A stretch of DNA of 64,000 nucleotides from Erwinia billingiae Eb661 (GCF_000196615.1 NC_014306.1:3844001-3908000), one strand, 5' to 3'. Positions 12,438 through 22,149 are shown, counted from the first letter of the stretch. Numbers and translations are program-made. The notes: a model not told the origin generated them from the sequence alone.

Positions 12438-13156
12438 TGTGCAGCATAACGGTCTTAGCGGCCGGCAGCCTGCGGGTGGTCTGGCCCAGATTAATGACGG
12501 CATTCGAACGGGAAAGTGGCATCAGCGTGACGACTGATTTTGGTCCTGCTGGCCTGCTGTTGCAACGCATCGAACAGGGCGAAGCCTGCGTTCTGTTTGC
12601 GTCAGCCAACTCAGCCCATCCTCAGACTTTGGTTGAGAAAGGACAGGCAATCCATACCGCCCTGTTTACCCACAATCAACTCTGTCTGAGCGTTACCGCT
12701 ACGCTGGCTGCACAAGGTCGTGACTGGTTAGATCTGTTGCGGGATCCGCACTTGCGCCTGGCAACGTCCACGCCATTAAGCGATCCGTCAGGCGATTATA
12801 CCTGGCAGCTTTTTGATCGTATTGACGCGACGCATCCCGGAGAAGGCAGGGCGTTAAAGCAGCGAGCGATGCCGCTGGTTGGTGGCCCGCAAAGCACAGC
12901 CATCCCGGCCGGAGAACTGGCTGCAAGCTGGTTACTGAATACCAAACAGGCTGAGATGTTTATTGGCTATCAGAGCTACGCGCCATTGCTGAAAGAGAAG
13001 GGAAACCTGGTGACGCTATCCATTCCCGCGCCCTGGCAAATCACGGCTGATTATGCTTTTGCCGTGTGTCAGGAGCGTGCGCAACCACTGGCAGCATTTC
13101 TACTGTCAGCCAGGGCTCAGCAGATATTTAAGGATGCGGGTTTTTGCAGTGAATAG
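12437..13156 (+). CDS. ModA-like (PBP2) substrate-binding-type protein without a signal peptide
   Basis: The 239-aa protein is of molybdate/sulfate-type PBP family II. The N-terminal TVLAAGSLRVVWPRLMTAFE matches the start of mature ModA (TVFAAASL…). The middle has the ISVTTDFGPAGLL segment and the end the C-terminal QQIFKDAGF motif typical of the family. No export signal precedes it: the ATG overlaps the previous stop as TGATG, leaving no room for one. It should therefore stay in the cytoplasm unless it is exported by an unusual route. Co-translation with the PF01497 gene and the ModE box points to molybdate or tungstate. It could act as a sensor or storage protein, or be decaying. A bidirectional terminator follows. 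Confidence 0.75.
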   Translation: MCSITVLAAGSLRVVWPRLMTAFERESGISVTTDFGPAGLLLQRIEQGEACVLFASANSAHPQTLVEKGQAIHTALFTHNQLCLSVTATLAAQGRDWLDLLRDPHLRLATSTPLSDPSGDYTWQLFDRIDATHPGEGRALKQRAMPLVGGPQSTAIPAGELAASWLLNTKQAEMFIGYQSYAPLLKEKGNLVTLSIPAPWQITADYAFAVCQERAQPLAAFLLSARAQQIFKDAGFCSE

Positions 13157-13157
13157 A

Positions 13158-13179
13158 AAAAGGCCGTTTCCGGCCTTTT
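13158..13179. terminator. Bidirectional terminator between the ModA-like gene and tyrA
   Basis: AAAAGGCCG-TTTC-CGGCCTTTT is symmetrical, with T-runs on both strands. It lies between two convergent genes. Confidence 0.88.
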
Positions 13180-13189
13180 GATGGAGAGA

Positions 13190-14311
13190 TTACGGTCGGC
13201 TGTCATTCGCCTGGCGTAGCAGCGTACGGCTTTCCAACATGAAGCGTTGGGCATAATCGCCAAACCAGTGCTCCACTTTGCGGAAGCTGGTAATAAACGC
13301 CTGCTTATCGCCCTGCTCCAGCAGCTTGATAGCTTCACCGAATCGCTGGTAGTAACGTTTAATCAGCGCCAGATTGTTCTCGGACGACATAATGATGTCC
13401 GCATACAACTGTGGGTCCTGAGCAAACAGCCTGCCCACCATCGCCAACTCCAGCCGGTAGATTGGCGAGGAGAGCGCCAGCAGCTGTTCGAGCTGGACAT
13501 TCTCTTCGGCCAGATGTAAGCCATAAGCGAAGGTTGCGAAGTGACGCAGCGCCTGAATAAAGGCCATGTTCTGGTCGTGTTCCACCGCGCTGATACGGTG
13601 TAGACGCGCGCCCCACACCTGAATCTGTTCCAGCAGCCATTGATAGGCCTCTGGCTGACGGCCATCACACCAAACCACTAACTGCTTCGCCAGGCTTCCA
13701 CTGTCCGGACCAAACATCGGGTGCAGGCCTAAAACCGGGCCGCTGTGTGCCGCCAACATCGCCTGCAACGGACTGTTTTTTACCGATGCCAGATCGACCA
13801 GAATACAGTCGTCAGGCAATGGCGGCAGCCCGGCAATCACCTGCTCGGTCAGGTGGATCGGTACGCTGATGATCACCATTCCGGCATCAGACAGCATACT
13901 GTCAGCCTGTTCCCAGTCTTCTTTATCAAGGATCTTCACCTGATAGCCGGACAGCGTAAGCATCTTTTCAAACAGACGCCCCATCTGCCCTCTGCCACCG
14001 ACAATCACCACCGGGCGCAGATCGGGATTCAGCGTTTTAAAGCCTTTATCATTTTCGCTGGTGTAGGATTCACGCATCACCCGACGAAGAATATCTTCGA
14101 TCAGGTCAGGCGGGACACCGAGCAACTCAGCTTCTTTGCGGCGTGAAGCCAGCATTGAGGCTTCACGCTCTGGAACATAAATCGGTAATCCATAACGGCT
14201 CTTTACCTCGCCGACTTCAGCGACGAGGTGCAGACGTTTGGCCAGCAGATCGAGCAGCGCTTTATCAACTTCATCAATTTGATCGCGTAGCGCGGTCAGT
14301 TCAGCCACCAT
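13190..14311 (-). CDS. tyrA: Bifunctional chorismate mutase / prephenate dehydrogenase
   Basis: Converts chorismate to prephenate and then, with NAD+, to 4-hydroxyphenylpyruvate in tyrosine synthesis. The 373 aa equal the E. coli length. Visible parts are the AroQ chorismate mutase domain (about 1-90: [22 protein letters not shown]), the NAD-binding loop [11 protein letters not shown] (about 105), and the dehydrogenase core with GLHPMFGPD (about 196). It starts two bases after aroF, forming the aroF-tyrA operon. Confidence 0.97.
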   Translation of the reverse strand: MVAELTALRDQIDEVDKALLDLLAKRLHLVAEVGEVKSRYGLPIYVPEREASMLASRRKEAELLGVPPDLIEDILRRVMRESYTSENDKGFKTLNPDLRPVVIVGGRGQMGRLFEKMLTLSGYQVKILDKEDWEQADSMLSDAGMVIISVPIHLTEQVIAGLPPLPDDCILVDLASVKNSPLQAMLAAHSGPVLGLHPMFGPDSGSLAKQLVVWCDGRQPEAYQWLLEQIQVWGARLHRISAVEHDQNMAFIQALRHFATFAYGLHLAEENVQLEQLLALSSPIYRLELAMVGRLFAQDPQLYADIIMSSENNLALIKRYYQRFGEAIKLLEQGDKQAFITSFRKVEHWFGDYAQRFMLESRTLLRQANDSRP

Positions 14312-14313
14312 AA

Positions 14314-15393
14314 TTAATCCTCTTGCGACAGACGCGCCGCCAGCACTCCGTTCAGGTCCTGATGAATTTCACGCAGCAAGGTTTCCGTGGTTTCCCAGTT
14401 GATGCAGGCATCAGTAACGGAAACGCCGTAGCGCATATCACTGCGCGGTTGCTCGGAAGACTGGTTGCCTTCGTGAATATTGCTTTCCAGCATCAGGCCC
14501 ATAATTGAACGGTTGCCGTCTTTGATCTGCGCTACCGCAGATTCAGCCACGCCGGACTGACGACGAAAATCTTTGTTAGAATTGCCATGGCTGCAATCTA
14601 TCATCAAGGAAGGACGGAGTCCCGCCTGACGCATCTCTTTTTCACACTGCGCGACATCTTCCGGGCCGTAGTTCGGGCTTTTGCCGCCACGCAGGATCAC
14701 ATGACCATCCGGATTGCCCTGGGTCTGCAACAGGCACACCTGGCCACTCTGATTGATGCCGACAAAACGGTGAGGCATTGATGCCGCACGCATGGCGTTG
14801 ATCGCCGTGCCCAGGCTGCCGTCAGTGCCATTTTTAAAGCCAACCGGCATGGATAAGCCCGATGCCATTTCGCGGTGAGTCTGAGATTCTGTGGTACGCG
14901 CACCAATTGCTGACCAGCTGAACAGATCGCCAAGGTATTGCGGGCTGTTAGGATCCAGCGCTTCGGTCGCCAGCGGCAGGCCCATTTCAACCAGGTCCAA
15001 CAACAGACGGCGAGCAATGTGCAGACCGGCTTCCATATCGAAAGAGTTATCCATGTACGGATCGTTGATTAAACCTTTCCAGCCAACGGTCGTACGAGGT
15101 TTTTCAAAATAGACACGCATAACGATGTACAACTGATCCTTCAGTTGCTCGGAGAGACCTTTCAGCTGACGAGCATATTCCAACGCGGCTTCAGTATCGT
15201 GAATTGAGCAAGGGCCACAAACCACCAACAAACGGTGATCTTTGCCGCTGGTGATATCGGCAATGGTCTGGCGGGAAGCGGTGATTTGCGCTTCCAGCGC
15301 TGCATTCAGCGGGTACTGTTTTTTTAACTCTTCTGGCGTGATCAGAATCTGTTCGCCAGCGATATGGACATTATTAAGCGCGTCTTTTTGCAT
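14314..15393 (-). CDS. aroF: 3-deoxy-7-phosphoheptulonate synthase, Tyr-sensitive isozyme
   Basis: First enzyme of the shikimate pathway (phosphoenolpyruvate + erythrose 4-phosphate). The 359-aa protein compares with 356 aa for E. coli AroF. Class I DAHP synthase signatures are [27 protein letters not shown], the metal-site [13 protein letters not shown] and [10 protein letters not shown]. Its place as the first gene before tyrA identifies the tyrosine-feedback isozyme. The ATG at 15393 was chosen: it has an AGGA eight bases upstream, whereas the ATG nine bases earlier sits directly on that sequence. TyrR-like boxes lie upstream. Confidence 0.96.
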   Translation of the reverse strand: MQKDALNNVHIAGEQILITPEELKKQYPLNAALEAQITASRQTIADITSGKDHRLLVVCGPCSIHDTEAALEYARQLKGLSEQLKDQLYIVMRVYFEKPRTTVGWKGLINDPYMDNSFDMEAGLHIARRLLLDLVEMGLPLATEALDPNSPQYLGDLFSWSAIGARTTESQTHREMASGLSMPVGFKNGTDGSLGTAINAMRAASMPHRFVGINQSGQVCLLQTQGNPDGHVILRGGKSPNYGPEDVAQCEKEMRQAGLRPSLMIDCSHGNSNKDFRRQSGVAESAVAQIKDGNRSIMGLMLESNIHEGNQSSEQPRSDMRYGVSVTDACINWETTETLLREIHQDLNGVLAARLSQED

Positions 15394-15452
15394 GATGGTC
15401 ATCCTGTTTCTCTCGATATGCGTAGGTCAGCCCTCTATGGGGTGATTGATAA

Positions 15453-15478
15453 TGTATCATATGCGATACAAAACTCAA
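15453..15478 (-). promoter_or_regulatory. aroF promoter with an embedded TyrR-like palindrome
   Basis: On the minus strand, -35 TTGAGT (15478-15473) and -10-like TACATT are separated by 16 bp. The palindrome TGTATC-N6-GATACA (15453-15470) lies within this stretch, as expected for a repressing TyrR box (consensus TGTAAA-N6-TTTACA). A weaker box, TGTACA-N6-TTACCA, lies at 15487-15504. Confidence 0.6.
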
Positions 15479-15592
15479 TCCACGCATGTACACTTTTATT
15501 ACCACAACCAATCACCCTTTGAACTTATTTAAATAAATCTATATAAATCATATCTATAAATAACCTAGCGCACCCCTAACCCACAAATCATA

Positions 15593-15610
15593 TGTACACT
15601 TAACTTTACA
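15593..15610. promoter_or_regulatory. Strong upstream TyrR box of aroF-tyrA
   Basis: TGTACA-CTTAAC-TTTACA differs from the TyrR consensus at one base. It lies about 120 bp upstream of the promoter-overlapping palindrome. E. coli aroF also has a distal box working together with proximal ones. The remaining sequence between aroF and the next gene (15394-15776) is A/T-rich and shows no gene. Confidence 0.65.
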
Positions 15611-15776
15611 CTGATATGTGAAATTTCCCCTGTTTTATTCGTGCCATCCCGTTCACTCTAGGTTTTCTGCGCGTCCATAAAGGGCACGGGCAGACATAAG
15701 ATTCGTTCGTGAATGTTGAAATGATAACCTATGATGAAGATAACTAAGGATTAATCCCGCTAAAGGAGAGCCTGCA

Positions 15777-16292
15777 ATGAAAATCCAGCTTCGCCCCTAC
15801 CGTGATGAAGATGCTCCCGCATTCTCTCAGGCCGTGAATGATTCAATGGATACGTTACGTCCCTGGTTACTGTGGGCGCACTCAGGATTCACTGAAGCCG
15901 AAGCCCGCCAGTGGTTCGCCATCTCTCATCTGCTTCGGGATAAAGGGGAAGCCAATGAACTGGGCCTGTTCGCAGAAGACGGGCGCTTGCTGGGTGGCGC
16001 AGGGTTACGCTACTCCAGAGATCAGCAGAATCATTGTTCCATCGGCTACTGGGTGCGTAGCAGTGAACAGCGTCAGGGGATTGCCAGCTCCGCGGTGCAG
16101 TATCTGGTCGATCTCGCCTGGCAAAGTCCGGAAAGAGAGATTGTGGAGATCCTGGCCGTTGAAGAGAATCTGGCCAGCCGGGGTGTGGCGCTAAAGTGTG
16201 GCGCGGAGTTTATCGGCATTAAGTACGGTTTGATCGTGCTGGACAGCGGTCCGGTGAACACCGCCATCTACCATTTTCACCGACAGCGGTGA
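15777..16292 (+). CDS. GNAT-family N-acetyltransferase, RimL-like
   Basis: The 171-aa cytoplasmic acetyltransferase is of the RimJ/RimL subgroup, which acylates N-terminal or free amino groups with acetyl-CoA. The start LRPYRDEDAPAF and the acetyl-CoA loop RSSEQRQGIASSAV (Q/RxxGxA, about 98-110) are visible. It has a good Shine-Dalgarno (AAAGGAG). In E. coli this position between aroF and rplS holds yfiL/yfiR/yfiN/yfiB, none of which is present, so this is a different insertion. The substrate cannot be told. Confidence 0.85.
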   Translation: MKIQLRPYRDEDAPAFSQAVNDSMDTLRPWLLWAHSGFTEAEARQWFAISHLLRDKGEANELGLFAEDGRLLGGAGLRYSRDQQNHCSIGYWVRSSEQRQGIASSAVQYLVDLAWQSPEREIVEILAVEENLASRGVALKCGAEFIGIKYGLIVLDSGPVNTAIYHFHRQR

Positions 16293-16310
16293 GGCAAATT
16301 TCAGGCACAA

Positions 16311-16340
16311 AAAAAGGGGCCGCCTTTCGGTCAGCCCCTT
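16311..16340 (-). terminator. Terminator of the rpsP-rimM-trmD-rplS operon
   Basis: The minus strand reads AAGGGGC…GCCCCTT with seven T following, 14 nt beyond the rplS stop. It also lies just after the convergent acetyltransferase gene. Confidence 0.9.
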
Positions 16341-16353
16341 GTTCGCTATTAAC

Positions 16354-16779
<426 letters not shown>

Positions 16780-16794
16780 TCATCGTTATGTTGC

Positions 16795-17550
16795 TTAGCG
16801 AAGCTCCTTTTGGAACTCCTTCAGCAACTTTGCTTGCTCTTCAGTCAGAGCCAGGTTTTCCAGAAGTTCAGGTCTTCTTAGCCAGGTACGGCCCAACGAC
16901 TGTTTCAGGCGCCAACGGCGAATTTCAGCATGGTTGCCCGACAGCAGAACTGGCGGAACCTCCATCCCTTCTAACACTTCAGGTCGGGTGTAGTGTGGGC
17001 AATCCAGCAAACCGTTAGAGAACGAATCTTCATCGGCTGACGCCTGCTTACCCAGTACGCCTGGAATAAACCGGGCAACTGAATCAATCAACGTCATTGC
17101 GGGTAGCTCCCCACCACTGAGTACGTAATCGCCAATCGACCATTCTTCATCGATTTCGGTTTTGATTACGCGCTCATCAATCCCTTCATAACGACCACAT
17201 ACCAGAATCAGTTTCTGGTTGGTCGCCAGCTCGCAAACCCCATCTTGATCGAGTTTGCGACCCTGAGGTGAAAGATAAATCACCTTAGCGCCTTCTCCTG
17301 CCGCCGCTTTTGCTGCGTGGATGGCATCCCGTAAGGGTTGAACCATCATTAGCATCCCCGGTCCGCCGCCGAATGGACGTTCGTCCACGGTGCGGTGCCG
17401 GTCATGAGCGAAGTCACGAGGACTCCAGCTCTGGATGCTGAGCAGGCCATTTTTTACTGCCCGGCCAGTTACTCCGTAATCGGTAATCGCGCTGAACATC
17501 TCTGGGAACAGGCTGATAACGCCAATCCACAGCGATGAAGCTGGTGCCAT
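16795..17550 (-). CDS. trmD: tRNA (guanine-37-N1)-methyltransferase TrmD
   Basis: Uses S-adenosylmethionine to methylate G37 of tRNAs that read CNN codons, preventing frameshifts. The trefoil-knot SPOUT motifs [13 protein letters not shown] and [15 protein letters not shown] are intact. The protein is 251 aa from the ATG chosen at 17550 (E. coli 255). E. coli TrmD begins MWIGIIS, but here the equivalent codon is CTG-TGG. Translation must therefore begin seven codons earlier at [10 protein letters not shown] or further upstream. It lies in the rpsP operon 17 nt after rimM. Confidence 0.95.
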   Translation of the reverse strand: MAPASSLWIGVISLFPEMFSAITDYGVTGRAVKNGLLSIQSWSPRDFAHDRHRTVDERPFGGGPGMLMMVQPLRDAIHAAKAAAGEGAKVIYLSPQGRKLDQDGVCELATNQKLILVCGRYEGIDERVIKTEIDEEWSIGDYVLSGGELPAMTLIDSVARFIPGVLGKQASADEDSFSNGLLDCPHYTRPEVLEGMEVPPVLLSGNHAEIRRWRLKQSLGRTWLRRPELLENLALTEEQAKLLKEFQKELR

Positions 17551-17567
17551 ACCGTCTTGTCCGGAGC

Positions 17568-18116
17568 TCAAAAACCAGGATCCCAATCTACTTCAATGGT
17601 GCCGGTAGTGAGATCGACATTCTTGATAACCTGTCCATCAAGGAACGGAATTAACCGCTCCTTCGCACCGAATGCATCCTTCAGGTTTGCCTGTACGACG
17701 AGAACGTCGTTCGAACCGGTTTCCATCAACTCAGTGACTTTACCCAGCTCGTAACCTTCAGTGGTGACTACCTGGCAACCTATAAGGTCTTTCCAGTAGT
17801 AATCGCCGCCGTCCAGTTCCGGCAACTGCTCTGAGTCCACGACAATTTCGCAATTCGTCAGCAGACCGGCAGTATCACGATCGTCAATGCCTTTGACTTT
17901 GATGATCATGTCCTGATTGTGGCGCTTCCAGCCTTCCAGCTCGACAAGCTGCCATTGACCCGCACGTTGGATAAACCACGGCTGATAGTCAAAAATGCTT
18001 TCGGCATCTTCGGTGGAGGAAAACACTTTGAGCCAACCACGGATACCGTAGGCTGATCCCATCTTCCCCAGAATTAACGGGTTAGCTGGAGACCGCGCGG
18101 CGAGTTGCTTGCTCAT
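17568..18116 (-). CDS. rimM: Ribosome maturation factor RimM
   Basis: Assists assembly of the 30S head by binding S19. The 182 aa equal the E. coli length when started at [10 protein letters not shown] (ATG 18116); a GTG three codons upstream is less likely. The N-terminal RimM domain ([20 protein letters not shown]) and C-terminal PRC-barrel ([16 protein letters not shown]) are present. It lies 18 nt after rpsP. Confidence 0.97.
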   Translation of the reverse strand: MSKQLAARSPANPLILGKMGSAYGIRGWLKVFSSTEDAESIFDYQPWFIQRAGQWQLVELEGWKRHNQDMIIKVKGIDDRDTAGLLTNCEIVVDSEQLPELDGGDYYWKDLIGCQVVTTEGYELGKVTELMETGSNDVLVVQANLKDAFGAKERLIPFLDGQVIKNVDLTTGTIEVDWDPGF

Positions 18117-18134
18117 GTTGACCACCGTGACAGA

Positions 18135-18383
18135 TTAAGCTGCTTTCTTAGCTTCTTTGACCAGCGCACCAACGCGGTCAGAAACAGTAGCGCCCTGGCC
18201 AACCCAGTGCTCAATGCGGTCCAGATCCAGACGCAGTGCTTCAGCCTGACCAGATGCGATCGGGTTGAAGAAACCAACGCGCTCGATGAAGCGACCGTTG
18301 CGAGCATTACGGCTGTCAGTGACGACTACCTGATAGAACGGACGCTTTTTAGCGCCGTGACGTGCCAAACGAATTGTTACCAT
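18135..18383 (-). CDS. rpsP: 30S ribosomal protein S16
   Basis: The 82-aa ribosomal protein is identical in length to E. coli S16. It has the family start [20 protein letters not shown] and the segment [13 protein letters not shown]. It is the first gene of the rpsP-rimM-trmD-rplS operon, with an AGAGGATG Shine-Dalgarno. Confidence 0.98.
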   Translation of the reverse strand: MVTIRLARHGAKKRPFYQVVVTDSRNARNGRFIERVGFFNPIASGQAEALRLDLDRIEHWVGQGATVSDRVGALVKEAKKAA

Positions 18384-18410
18384 AACATCCTCTTGAGTTA
18401 ATAAAACACA

Positions 18411-18437
18411 CGGGCCCCATTGAGGGAACGGGGCCCG
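18411..18437 (-). terminator. GC-rich hairpin between ffh and rpsP
   Basis: CGGGCCCC pairs with GGGGCCCG around an 11-nt loop, all between ffh and the rpsP start. On the minus strand the following bases are TGTGTTTTATT, a weak T-tract. It may end ffh transcription, act as a partial terminator, or lie in the leader of the ribosomal operon. Confidence 0.55.
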
Positions 18438-18519
18438 AATGCAATATAAAAAGCCCGAAAATTTTACTCATTTTGGCGCAAAAAGCAATCTAATTCTCCA
18501 TCCTGTCTTTTCGGCTGAT

Positions 18520-19881
18520 TTAGCGGCCCGGGAAGCCCGGCGGCATCATACCTTTCATGCCGCGCATCATCTTCGCCATACCGCCCTTTTTCATCTTCTT
18601 CATCATGCGCTGCATGTCGTCAAACTGCTTCAATAAGCGGTTAACGTCCTGCACCTGCATACCTGAACCGGTTGCAATGCGGCGCTTGCGGGAACCTTTG
18701 ATGATCTCCGGCTTTTCGCGCTCTTTACGCGTCATGGAGTTGATCATCGATTCCATGCGCACCAGCACTTTATCGTCCATCTGCGACTTCACGTTATCAG
18801 GCAGTTGCCCCATGCCCGGCAGTTTGCCCATCAGGCTGGCCATGCCACCCATGTTACGCATCTGCTTGAGCTGATCGAGGAAGTCGTTCAGATCGAAGCC
18901 GTCACCCTTCTTGAGCTTGCTGGCCAGCTTTTCAGCCTGAGCACGGTCAACTTTGCTTTCGATATCTTCAATCAGCGACAGCACATCGCCCATTCCAAGG
19001 ATACGGGAAGCAATACGTTCCGGGTAGAACGGCTCCAGAGCGTCGGTTTTTTCACCCACACCCATAAATTTAATCGGTTTGCCGGTGATTTGACGGATAG
19101 ACAGGGCAGCACCGCCACGGGCATCACCGTCCACCTTGGTCAGGATCACACCGGTCAACGGCAGCGCTTCGTTAAACGCTTTCGCTGTATTGGCGGCATC
19201 CTGGCCGGTCATCGCATCGACCACAAACAGGGTTTCTACCGGGTTAATCGCGGCGTGAACCTGTTTGATTTCGTCCATCATCGCTTCGTCTACGTGTAAA
19301 CGACCGGCGGTATCCACCAGCAGCACGTCGTAGAACTTCAGCTTAGCCTGCTGTAACGCATTCTTAACGATATCAACCGGCTTCTGGCTCAGATCGGATG
19401 GGCAGAAATCAACGCCAACCTGTTCAGCCAGGGTTTCCAACTGTTTGATCGCCGCCGGGCGATAAACGTCGGCAGAGACGACCAGCACTTTCTTTTTGTG
19501 CTTTTCGCGCAGGAATTTACCCAGCTTACCGACACTGGTGGTTTTACCCGCACCCTGCAGGCCAGCCATCAGCACCACGGCAGGAGGCTGCGCCGCCAGG
19601 TTAAGCGTGTTATTTTCTGCGCCCATCGCCGCGACCAGTTCACTCTGAACGATCTTGACGAACTCCTGACCTGGGGTCAGGCTTTTATTTACATCCTGAC
19701 CTACCGCCCGCTCTTTTACGCGGTTGATAAAGTCACGCACCACCGGCAGCGCAACGTCCGCCTCAAGTAACGCCATGCGAACTTCGCGCAGCGTGTCCTT
19801 AATGTTGTCTTCGGTCAGCCGTCCACGGCCACTGATATTGCGCAGGGATTGCGACAATCTGTCGGTTAAATTATCAAACAT
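18520..19881 (-). CDS. ffh: Signal recognition particle protein Ffh
   Basis: GTPase of the bacterial signal recognition particle. With 4.5S RNA it targets inner-membrane proteins to FtsY. The protein is 453 aa from MFDNLTD, exactly the E. coli length; the open frame extends 14 codons upstream without support. Visible parts are G1 GLQGAGKTTS (about 107), DTAGRLHVDE, TKVDGDARGG and the Met-rich M domain ending MMKKMKKGGMAKMMRGMKGM. Confidence 0.97.
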   Translation of the reverse strand: MFDNLTDRLSQSLRNISGRGRLTEDNIKDTLREVRMALLEADVALPVVRDFINRVKERAVGQDVNKSLTPGQEFVKIVQSELVAAMGAENNTLNLAAQPPAVVLMAGLQGAGKTTSVGKLGKFLREKHKKKVLVVSADVYRPAAIKQLETLAEQVGVDFCPSDLSQKPVDIVKNALQQAKLKFYDVLLVDTAGRLHVDEAMMDEIKQVHAAINPVETLFVVDAMTGQDAANTAKAFNEALPLTGVILTKVDGDARGGAALSIRQITGKPIKFMGVGEKTDALEPFYPERIASRILGMGDVLSLIEDIESKVDRAQAEKLASKLKKGDGFDLNDFLDQLKQMRNMGGMASLMGKLPGMGQLPDNVKSQMDDKVLVRMESMINSMTRKEREKPEIIKGSRKRRIATGSGMQVQDVNRLLKQFDDMQRMMKKMKKGGMAKMMRGMKGMMPPGFPGR

Positions 19882-20045
19882 CGTCTCTCGCTCAACGTAA
19901 TGAGAGGTCGCCAGGCGACACAATGGGACGGATTATAACATGAAGCCGCTGCGATCTCAGCCATCTGCGTTGAGATCGTTTGGAGCCAGCAGCCGCTGAC
20001 GCTATACTGATTTTTTTCTCATCTGGCTGGTACCTGACAACACCT

Positions 20046-20837
20046 ATGTCCGTTTTTGCGATCCTGGCGCTACTCGCCTACTCCTTCAGCCTTGCTTTGA
20101 TTATTCCCAGCCTGCTGCGCAAGCAAAGTGGATGGCGTCGCCTGGCGGTAATCTCAGCTGTAATCGCGCTGATTTGCCACGCTGTCGCGCTCGAACAGCG
20201 TATTTTTGCCATCGACGGCGGCCAGAATCTTAGCCTGCTGAATATTGGCTCACTGGTCAGCTTGCTGATTTGCGCGATCATGACCATCGTCGCCTCACGC
20301 AATCGTGGCTGGATGCTGCTGCCGATTGTGTACAGCTTTGCGTTGATCAACCTGGCCTTTGCCACGTTTGTGCCCAACGCCTTTATCACCCACCTCGAAA
20401 CCACACCGGGGATGATGGTGCATATCGGTCTGGCACTGTTTGCATATGCTACGCTGATCATTGCCGCACTCTATGCCTTACAACTGGCGTGGATCGACTA
20501 TCTGCTGAAAAACAAGAAGCTGGCCTTTAACAGTGATATCCCGCCGTTGATGACCATTGAGCGCAAGATGTTCCACATCACTCAGGTTGGCGTGGTGCTT
20601 CTGACGCTGGTGCTTTGCACCGGCTTGTTTTACATGCACGATCTTTTCAGTCGCGAGAATGTTGACAAAGCCGTGCTGTCGATTCTTGCCTGGTTCGTCT
20701 ATATCGTTTTGCTTTGGGGTCATTATCACGAAGGCTGGCGCGGTCGCCGCGTAGCCTGGTTCAACTGCGGCGGGGCTTTTCTGCTGACCATGGCGTACTT
20801 CGGTAGCCGGATGTTGCAGCACTTCCTGACCTCATGA
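20046..20837 (+). CDS. ypjD: Inner-membrane protein YpjD, cytochrome c assembly (CcsA/HemX) family
   Basis: The 263-aa integral membrane protein has about eight hydrophobic segments and is assigned to the cytochrome c assembly/HemX-like family. Its exact role is not established. Conserved family segments are ETTPGMMVHIGLALFAYA, ERKMFHITQVGVVLLTL and LLWGHYHEGWRGRR, with His residues that could contact heme. The ATG at 20046 gives the E. coli length; the upstream extension overlaps the region opposite the ffh promoter. It precedes corB by 25 nt and is probably co-transcribed. Confidence 0.93.
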   Translation: MSVFAILALLAYSFSLALIIPSLLRKQSGWRRLAVISAVIALICHAVALEQRIFAIDGGQNLSLLNIGSLVSLLICAIMTIVASRNRGWMLLPIVYSFALINLAFATFVPNAFITHLETTPGMMVHIGLALFAYATLIIAALYALQLAWIDYLLKNKKLAFNSDIPPLMTIERKMFHITQVGVVLLTLVLCTGLFYMHDLFSRENVDKAVLSILAWFVYIVLLWGHYHEGWRGRRVAWFNCGGAFLLTMAYFGSRMLQHFLTS

Positions 20838-20862
20838 CCCTCCACTACAAGGAATTCCTTCG

Positions 20863-22149
20863 TTGGAACATGTTTCAACCACCACGTTAATTATCACTCT
20901 GGTCATCATGATTTTTGTCTCGGCCTACTTCTCAGGTTCCGAGACGGGGATGATGACCCTCAATCGCTATAAGCTTCGCCATCTGGCTAAAAACGGTAAC
21001 CGTGCCGCTCGTCGTGTTGAAAAACTGCTGCGTCGTCCTGACCGCCTGATCAGCCTGGTGTTGATTGGCAATAACCTGGTGAATATTCTGGCCTCCGCGC
21101 TGGCCACCATCGTCGGCATGCGGCTATATGGCGATGCGGGTGTGGCCATCGCCACCGGGATCCTGACGTTTGCAGTACTGGTGTTCTCTGAAGTTCTGCC
21201 AAAAACCATTGCTGCGCTCTATCCTGAAAAAGTCGCTTTCCCCAGCAGCTTCCTGCTCGGCCCGTTACAGATCGTGATGATGCCGCTGGTGTGGTTGCTG
21301 AACACCATTACGCGCCTGCTGATGAGCATGGTGGGCATCAGAAGCGATGGGGCTATCAGCGGCGCATTAAGCAAAGACGAGCTGCGTACCATCGTGCATG
21401 AGTCACGCTCACTGATGTCCCGTCGCAATCAGGACATGCTGCTGTCAGTGCTGGATCTGGAAAAAGTGAACGTCGATGACATCATGGTGCCCCGCAATGA
21501 GATTGCCGGCATTAATATCAACGATGACTGGAAATCGATTGTTCGCCAGCTGACCCACTCTCCTCATGGCCGCATCGTGCTGTACCGTGACTCACTTGAT
21601 GACACCATCAGCATGCTGCGCGTGCGCGAAGCCTATCGGCTGATGACCGAGAAGAAAGAGTTCACCAAGGAAGTCATGCTGCGCGCTGCGGACGAAATTT
21701 ATTACGTTCCTGAAGGCACTCCGCTGAACGTGCAGCTGGTTAAATTCCAGCGCAATAAGAAGAAGGTTGGCCTGGTGGTGGATGAGTATGGCGATATCAA
21801 AGGGCTGGTGACCATCGAAGACATTCTTGAAGAGATTGTCGGCGACTTCACCACCTCGATGTCCCCTACTCTGGCGGAAGAAGTGGTACCGCAGAATGAC
21901 GGTTCAGTGCTGGTTGAAGGCAGTGCCAACATCCGTGAGCTGAACAAAGCCTTTAACTGGACGTTGCCAGAAGATGAAGCCCGTACGGTGAACGGCATGA
22001 TCCTTGAAGAGATACAGGATATTCCGTTACCTAACACCCGGGTAAAAGTGGGCAACTATGCGATTGATATTCTTGATGTTCAGGAGAATATGATTAAGCA
22101 GGTACGCATCATACCGAAGAAATCGTTGAAAGAGTCAGTCGGATCGTAA
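20863..22149 (+). CDS. corB: CNNM/CorB-type HlyC/CorC family transporter (YfjD)
   Basis: The 428-aa inner-membrane protein of the CorB/CNNM family is implicated in Mg2+ transport. The N-terminal DUF21 transmembrane domain (about 1-185, with FSGSETGMMTLNRYRL-like sequence) is followed by a CBS pair (about 200-330, DIMVPRNEI and VDEYGDIKGLVTIEDILEEIVGDF) and a CorC_HlyC C-terminal domain (about 345-420). The start is TTG at 20863 with an AAGGAATTC Shine-Dalgarno. The aligned start of E. coli YfjD (MEHISTTT) supports it. Confidence 0.93.
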   Translation: MEHVSTTTLIITLVIMIFVSAYFSGSETGMMTLNRYKLRHLAKNGNRAARRVEKLLRRPDRLISLVLIGNNLVNILASALATIVGMRLYGDAGVAIATGILTFAVLVFSEVLPKTIAALYPEKVAFPSSFLLGPLQIVMMPLVWLLNTITRLLMSMVGIRSDGAISGALSKDELRTIVHESRSLMSRRNQDMLLSVLDLEKVNVDDIMVPRNEIAGININDDWKSIVRQLTHSPHGRIVLYRDSLDDTISMLRVREAYRLMTEKKEFTKEVMLRAADEIYYVPEGTPLNVQLVKFQRNKKKVGLVVDEYGDIKGLVTIEDILEEIVGDFTTSMSPTLAEEVVPQNDGSVLVEGSANIRELNKAFNWTLPEDEARTVNGMILEEIQDIPLPNTRVKVGNYAIDILDVQENMIKQVRIIPKKSLKESVGS

